In this document: one piece after another, positions 6,513-6,753 of the stretch
Position numbering within the stretch: the stretch's first letter is position 1
Layout: the number at the start of each line of letters is the position of its first letter
Assembly: GCA_017646485.1 (NCBI GenBank)
Contig: JAGCML010000029.1
Span: 1 to 6,753 of the forward strand
From: Kiritimatiellia bacterium
GTDB lineage: Bacteria > Verrucomicrobiota > Kiritimatiellia > RFP12 > DVOR01
DNA: 6,753 nt
Direction: 5' to 3'
Made by a program: the position numbers and the translations under genes
The notes under the pieces: model-generated
Told to the model about the DNA's origin: nothing
Database searches by the model: none
Seen by the model: only the letters and a program-made list of their open reading frames with translations

Positions 6513-6540
6513 TCCTACAAGGGCGGCCGCCCTTGTAGGA
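6513..6540. repeat. Perfect 28-bp palindrome
   Basis: TCCTACAAGGGCGG (6513-6526) is followed directly by its exact reverse complement (6527-6540) with no spacer. The centre holds GCGGCCGC, a NotI site. The symmetry stops sharply at both ends (G6512 against T6541). Fourteen pairs without a loop are far more than expected by chance. It could be a junction of two inverted element ends, a binding site for a dimeric protein or a recombination site. Confidence 0.85.
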
Positions 6541-6555
6541 TCGGCGTAAGAGCGA

Positions 6556-6569
6556 TCAGGGCTTATCTA
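6556..6569 (+). repeat. REP-like unit, partial copy 2 (+)
   Basis: TCAGGGCTTATCTA is identical to 6441-6454 but lacks the preceding GCCCT arm, so this copy cannot form the mini-hairpin. It reads as a truncated or rearranged unit. Confidence 0.6.
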
Positions 6570-6586
6570 ATTAGGAAGGTGTTTGT

Positions 6587-6603
6587 AGCCCTGAAGGGGC
6601 GAC
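6587..6603 (-). repeat. REP-like mini-hairpin unit, copy 3 (-)
   Basis: AGCCCTGAAGGGGCGAC is the reverse complement of 6432-6448 with one mismatch. The mismatch changes one stem pair to a T-G wobble (GCCCT with GGGGC), so the hairpin is kept. Confidence 0.65.
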
Positions 6604-6612
6604 GGGTTACAG

Positions 6613-6648
6613 CCGGGGGTAAGCGAGTGAAACGAGCGTAGCCCCCGG
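6613..6648. repeat. GC-rich hairpin of the repeat tract
   Basis: CCGGGGG (6613-6619) pairs with CCCCCGG (6642-6648), and TA (6620-6621) can pair with TA (6639-6640) if G6641 is bulged out. The loop carries AAGCGAGTGAAACGAGCG. It is followed by an A-rich run (6654-6665) rather than a T run, so it is not a terminator on the + strand. Its place between two copies of the mini-hairpin suggests it is the body of a REP-like element. Confidence 0.6.
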
Positions 6649-6667
6649 TCACTAAAAAATAAAAATC

Positions 6668-6683
6668 AAGCCCTGAAAGGGCG
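6668..6683 (-). repeat. REP-like mini-hairpin unit, copy 4 (-)
   Basis: AAGCCCTGAAAGGGCG is the exact reverse complement of copy 1 at 6434-6449 and forms the same GCCCT/AGGGC stem, here with a GAA loop. It ends 49 bases before the start of the next gene, as the last unit of the tract. Confidence 0.75.
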
Positions 6684-6732
6684 GCAGAGTTTGATACCAT
6701 TGTGATGCATTAAATTCACGAAAGGGATTTCA

Positions 6733-6753
6733 ATGGCAAGTTCACTTGTAAAA
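6733..6753 (+). CDS. 5' end of a gene, possibly an IS200-like/REP-associated Y1 transposase
   Basis: ATG at 6733 is preceded by AAAGGGA (6721-6727), a well-placed ribosome binding site five bases before the start. Only seven codons are visible before the window ends (MASSLVK). Many IS200-like or REP-associated tyrosine transposases begin with a similar short polar-hydrophobic lead before their first beta strand, and such genes are typically flanked by inverted GC-rich mini-hairpins like those at 6434-6683. The transposase call is therefore an inference from context plus seven residues. If correct, the enzyme would bind the repeat hairpins as single strands and cut them with a tyrosine. The presence of a start codon is better supported than the identity. 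Confidence 0.45.

Larger units (their letters stand above)
6057..6732. other. Repeat-rich intergenic tract without a convincing gene
   Basis: About 675 bases separate the transporter stop from the next start. No open frame here has a recognisable protein pattern, and no tRNA-like cloverleaf was found. The tract holds at least seven inverted repeats. The left half (6070-6420) has long imperfect hairpins with a recurring GCTTCGC/GCGAAGC core. The right half (6434-6683) has a GCCCT-NNN-AGGGC mini-hairpin in both orientations, a perfect palindrome and a GC-rich stem. AT-rich pieces at 6454-6510, 6651-6668 and 6705-6720 could hold promoters, but no clear -35/-10 pair with normal spacing was seen. 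Confidence 0.75.

Noticed and set aside
6613..6665. Rho-independent terminator at the GC-rich hairpin
   Set aside because: The stem is followed by A residues, not T, on the + strand, and on the - strand the T run precedes the stem, so neither orientation gives the normal order.
6434..6683. CRISPR array
   Set aside because: The units are short, occur in both orientations, have irregular spacing and no constant-length spacers.
6691..6720. Promoter for the last gene with TTGATA as -35
   Set aside because: TTGATA at 6691-6696 is a fair -35 match, but the best AT-rich -10 candidate (TAAATT, 6711) is only 14 bases away, too short for a normal sigma-70 promoter.

Overview
The window reads as a bacterial chromosome segment with two protein-coding blocks on the + strand, followed by a repeat-rich tract of about 675 bases without a convincing gene. 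The secretin architecture, the small protein coupled to it and the fused sugar-binding/permease protein together suggest a Gram-negative member of the PVC group, most likely Verrucomicrobiota. That placement is inference from protein style and remembered gene order; there is no rRNA or marker gene here to prove it.

Block 1 (1-3338) looks like the 3' part of a secretion or type IV pilus operon. It begins with the last 46 codons of a gene whose C-terminus resembles PilO/GspM-like inner-membrane assembly proteins. Next comes an 899-residue outer-membrane secretin (GspD/PilQ superfamily) with a signal peptide, N-domains, the secretin pore domain and an unusually long charged C-terminal tail. Last is a 153-residue protein without signal peptide, joined to the secretin by an ATGA overlap and a strong ribosome binding site. 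A 10-bp GC-rich hairpin at 3353-3389 closes the block.

Block 2 (3417-6056) is a single 879-residue gene that fuses a periplasmic sugar-type solute-binding protein, a connecting membrane helix and a complete MalF/UgpA-type ABC permease domain carrying the EAA signature. No ATPase and no second permease gene lies in the window, so the transporter must find its other parts elsewhere.

The last part (6057-6732) is packed with inverted repeats. Its left half (6070-6420) is a ladder of long imperfect hairpins that share short modules. Its right half (6434-6683) holds several copies of a GCCCT-NNN-AGGGC mini-hairpin in both orientations, a perfect 28-bp palindrome and a GC-rich hairpin. This layout resembles REP-type elements. 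A gene starts at 6733 with a good ribosome binding site, and its seven visible residues (MASSLVK) are compatible with an IS200-like/REP-associated Y1 transposase, which would explain the repeats. The link is an inference from very little sequence.
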